From positions 1 through 64,000 of the forward strand of contig JAEKDP010000008.1 of NCBI GenBank assembly GCA_016521575.1: a DNA stretch of 64,000 nt, written 5' to 3'. The translations under genes were made by a program, and so were the position numbers. Under the pieces are notes generated by a model. The model saw only the letters and a program-made list of their open reading frames with translations. It had not been told where the DNA came from and did not search any database. This document shows, one piece after another, positions 63,461-64,000 of the stretch. Source of the stretch: Rhodobacteraceae bacterium F11138. GTDB lineage: Bacteria > Pseudomonadota > Alphaproteobacteria > Rhodobacterales > Rhodobacteraceae. Every line of letters starts with the position of its first letter. Within the stretch, counting starts at the first letter, position 1.

Positions 63461-64000
63461 TCAGTCCAGATCGACACCGCCGAGGCGCGGCACATGGACA
63501 TGCGTCCGGACAAGGGCTGCAGCGGCCGCGCCCGCGATGGCGCTGAAGAGATGCGCCTCCCACGAGACGCCGGGTTGGCCCGGAAGAACGCCCCAGAGAA
63601 TTGAGCCATAGAGGACACCGACCACCAGTGCCGCGCCCAGCGTGATCAATGAGCGATCCACGAAGCCGCGCGCGACGAGGAAGCCAAACCAGCCGAAGAC
63701 CAACCCTGACGCACCGATATGGATGGCGGAGCTTCCGAACAGCCAGACGAGTCCGCCGCCGAGGCCGATCACCACTGCGTTCACCGGCAGCAAGGCCCTC
63801 GTGGTCGTGGCCACCAGCAGCCCACCCATCACCAGGAGCGGCGGCGTATTGGCCATCAGGTGCGCGAAACTTCCATGCAGGAGGGGCATGGCGATGACGC
63901 CATCCAATCCGCTGACGTGCCGGGGGATCAGGCCGAAGGCCGGGTGCAAGCCGTAACCGATGATCCAATTGACGAGGTGAATCGCCCAGAGCAGTGCGAC
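63461..64000 (-). CDS. rhomboid intramembrane serine protease (5' end outside window)
   Basis: The reading continues in frame to the window edge (upstream residues include [18 protein letters not shown]), so the start is missing. At least 179 residues are present. They include the rhomboid elements [10 protein letters not shown], the nucleophile loop [15 protein letters not shown] (Ser in GASG) and the catalytic His in [13 protein letters not shown], with multiple membrane helices. It cleaves membrane proteins within the bilayer; the substrate is unknown. Confidence 0.9.
   Translation of the reverse strand, partial: VALLWAIHLVNWIIGYGLHPAFGLIPRHVSGLDGVIAMPLLHGSFAHLMANTPPLLVMGGLLVATTTRALLPVNAVVIGLGGGLVWLFGSSAIHIGASGLVFGWFGFLVARGFVDRSLITLGAALVVGVLYGSILWGVLPGQPGVSWEAHLFSAIAGAAAAALVRTHVHVPRLGGVDLD

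Noticed and set aside
1-64000. CRISPR array or cas genes
   Set aside because: No regularly spaced repeat cluster and no Cas-like protein was seen.

Overview
The window looks like accessory DNA, a plasmid or an integrative conjugative element, from an alphaproteobacterium, most likely a Rhodobacterales (Roseobacter/Paracoccus-type) organism. The evidence is the GC-rich codon use, the MocR-TRAP transporter unit, the IS21/IS6/IS3/IS66/IS5 mixture and a VirB/VirD4 conjugation system with a VirD2-like relaxase. No replication or partition gene and no tRNA gene was seen, so plasmid versus chromosome is undecided.

Bases 1-24,000 are a patchwork of metabolic genes and insertion-sequence scars. An IS21 element with a broken istA (1-2507) is followed by an exported TPR protein and a divergent OmpR-type regulator cut off by an IS6 element. 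Next come a MocR regulator with a tripartite TRAP transporter and a universal stress protein. An IS3 transposase is split by a 2.6-kb serine-recombinase element. Then follow a TPR membrane protein, a yefM-yoeB toxin-antitoxin pair and a phd-vapC pair whose toxin is broken by an IS66 element. Last are a hydrolase and a large membrane protein resembling RcgA-type proteins of conjugative regions.

Bases 24,300-37,436 and 52,796-57,697 form the conjugation machine. The plus-strand run is virB1-B2-B3-B4-(lipoprotein)-(second lytic transglycosylase)-B5-B8-B9-B10-B11-(two small genes)-B6. The coupling protein VirD4, the relaxase and a MobC-like accessory protein lie on the minus strand, with a hairpin-rich candidate oriT region beyond them.

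Between the two halves sits a 15-kb cargo (37,624-52,589) made of two convergent operons. The plus operon encodes a DEAH helicase, a MORC/MutL-type GHKL ATPase and a single-HKD PLD-type nuclease. The minus operon encodes a cysteine desulfurase, a DUF4007 protein, a 1100-residue P-loop ATPase, a PAPS-reductase/DndC-like PP-loop enzyme, a double-GHKL histidine-kinase-like protein and a receiver-domain protein. The most economical reading is a sulfur-based DNA modification and restriction (anti-phage) system that lacks the usual DndB/D/E, PglZ, BrxL and methylase partners and carries its own phospho-signalling pair. It is the best candidate here for an undescribed system. A Rad50-like ATPase with a 58-residue partner (59-63 kb) may be a second conflict module. 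The window ends inside a rhomboid protease gene.
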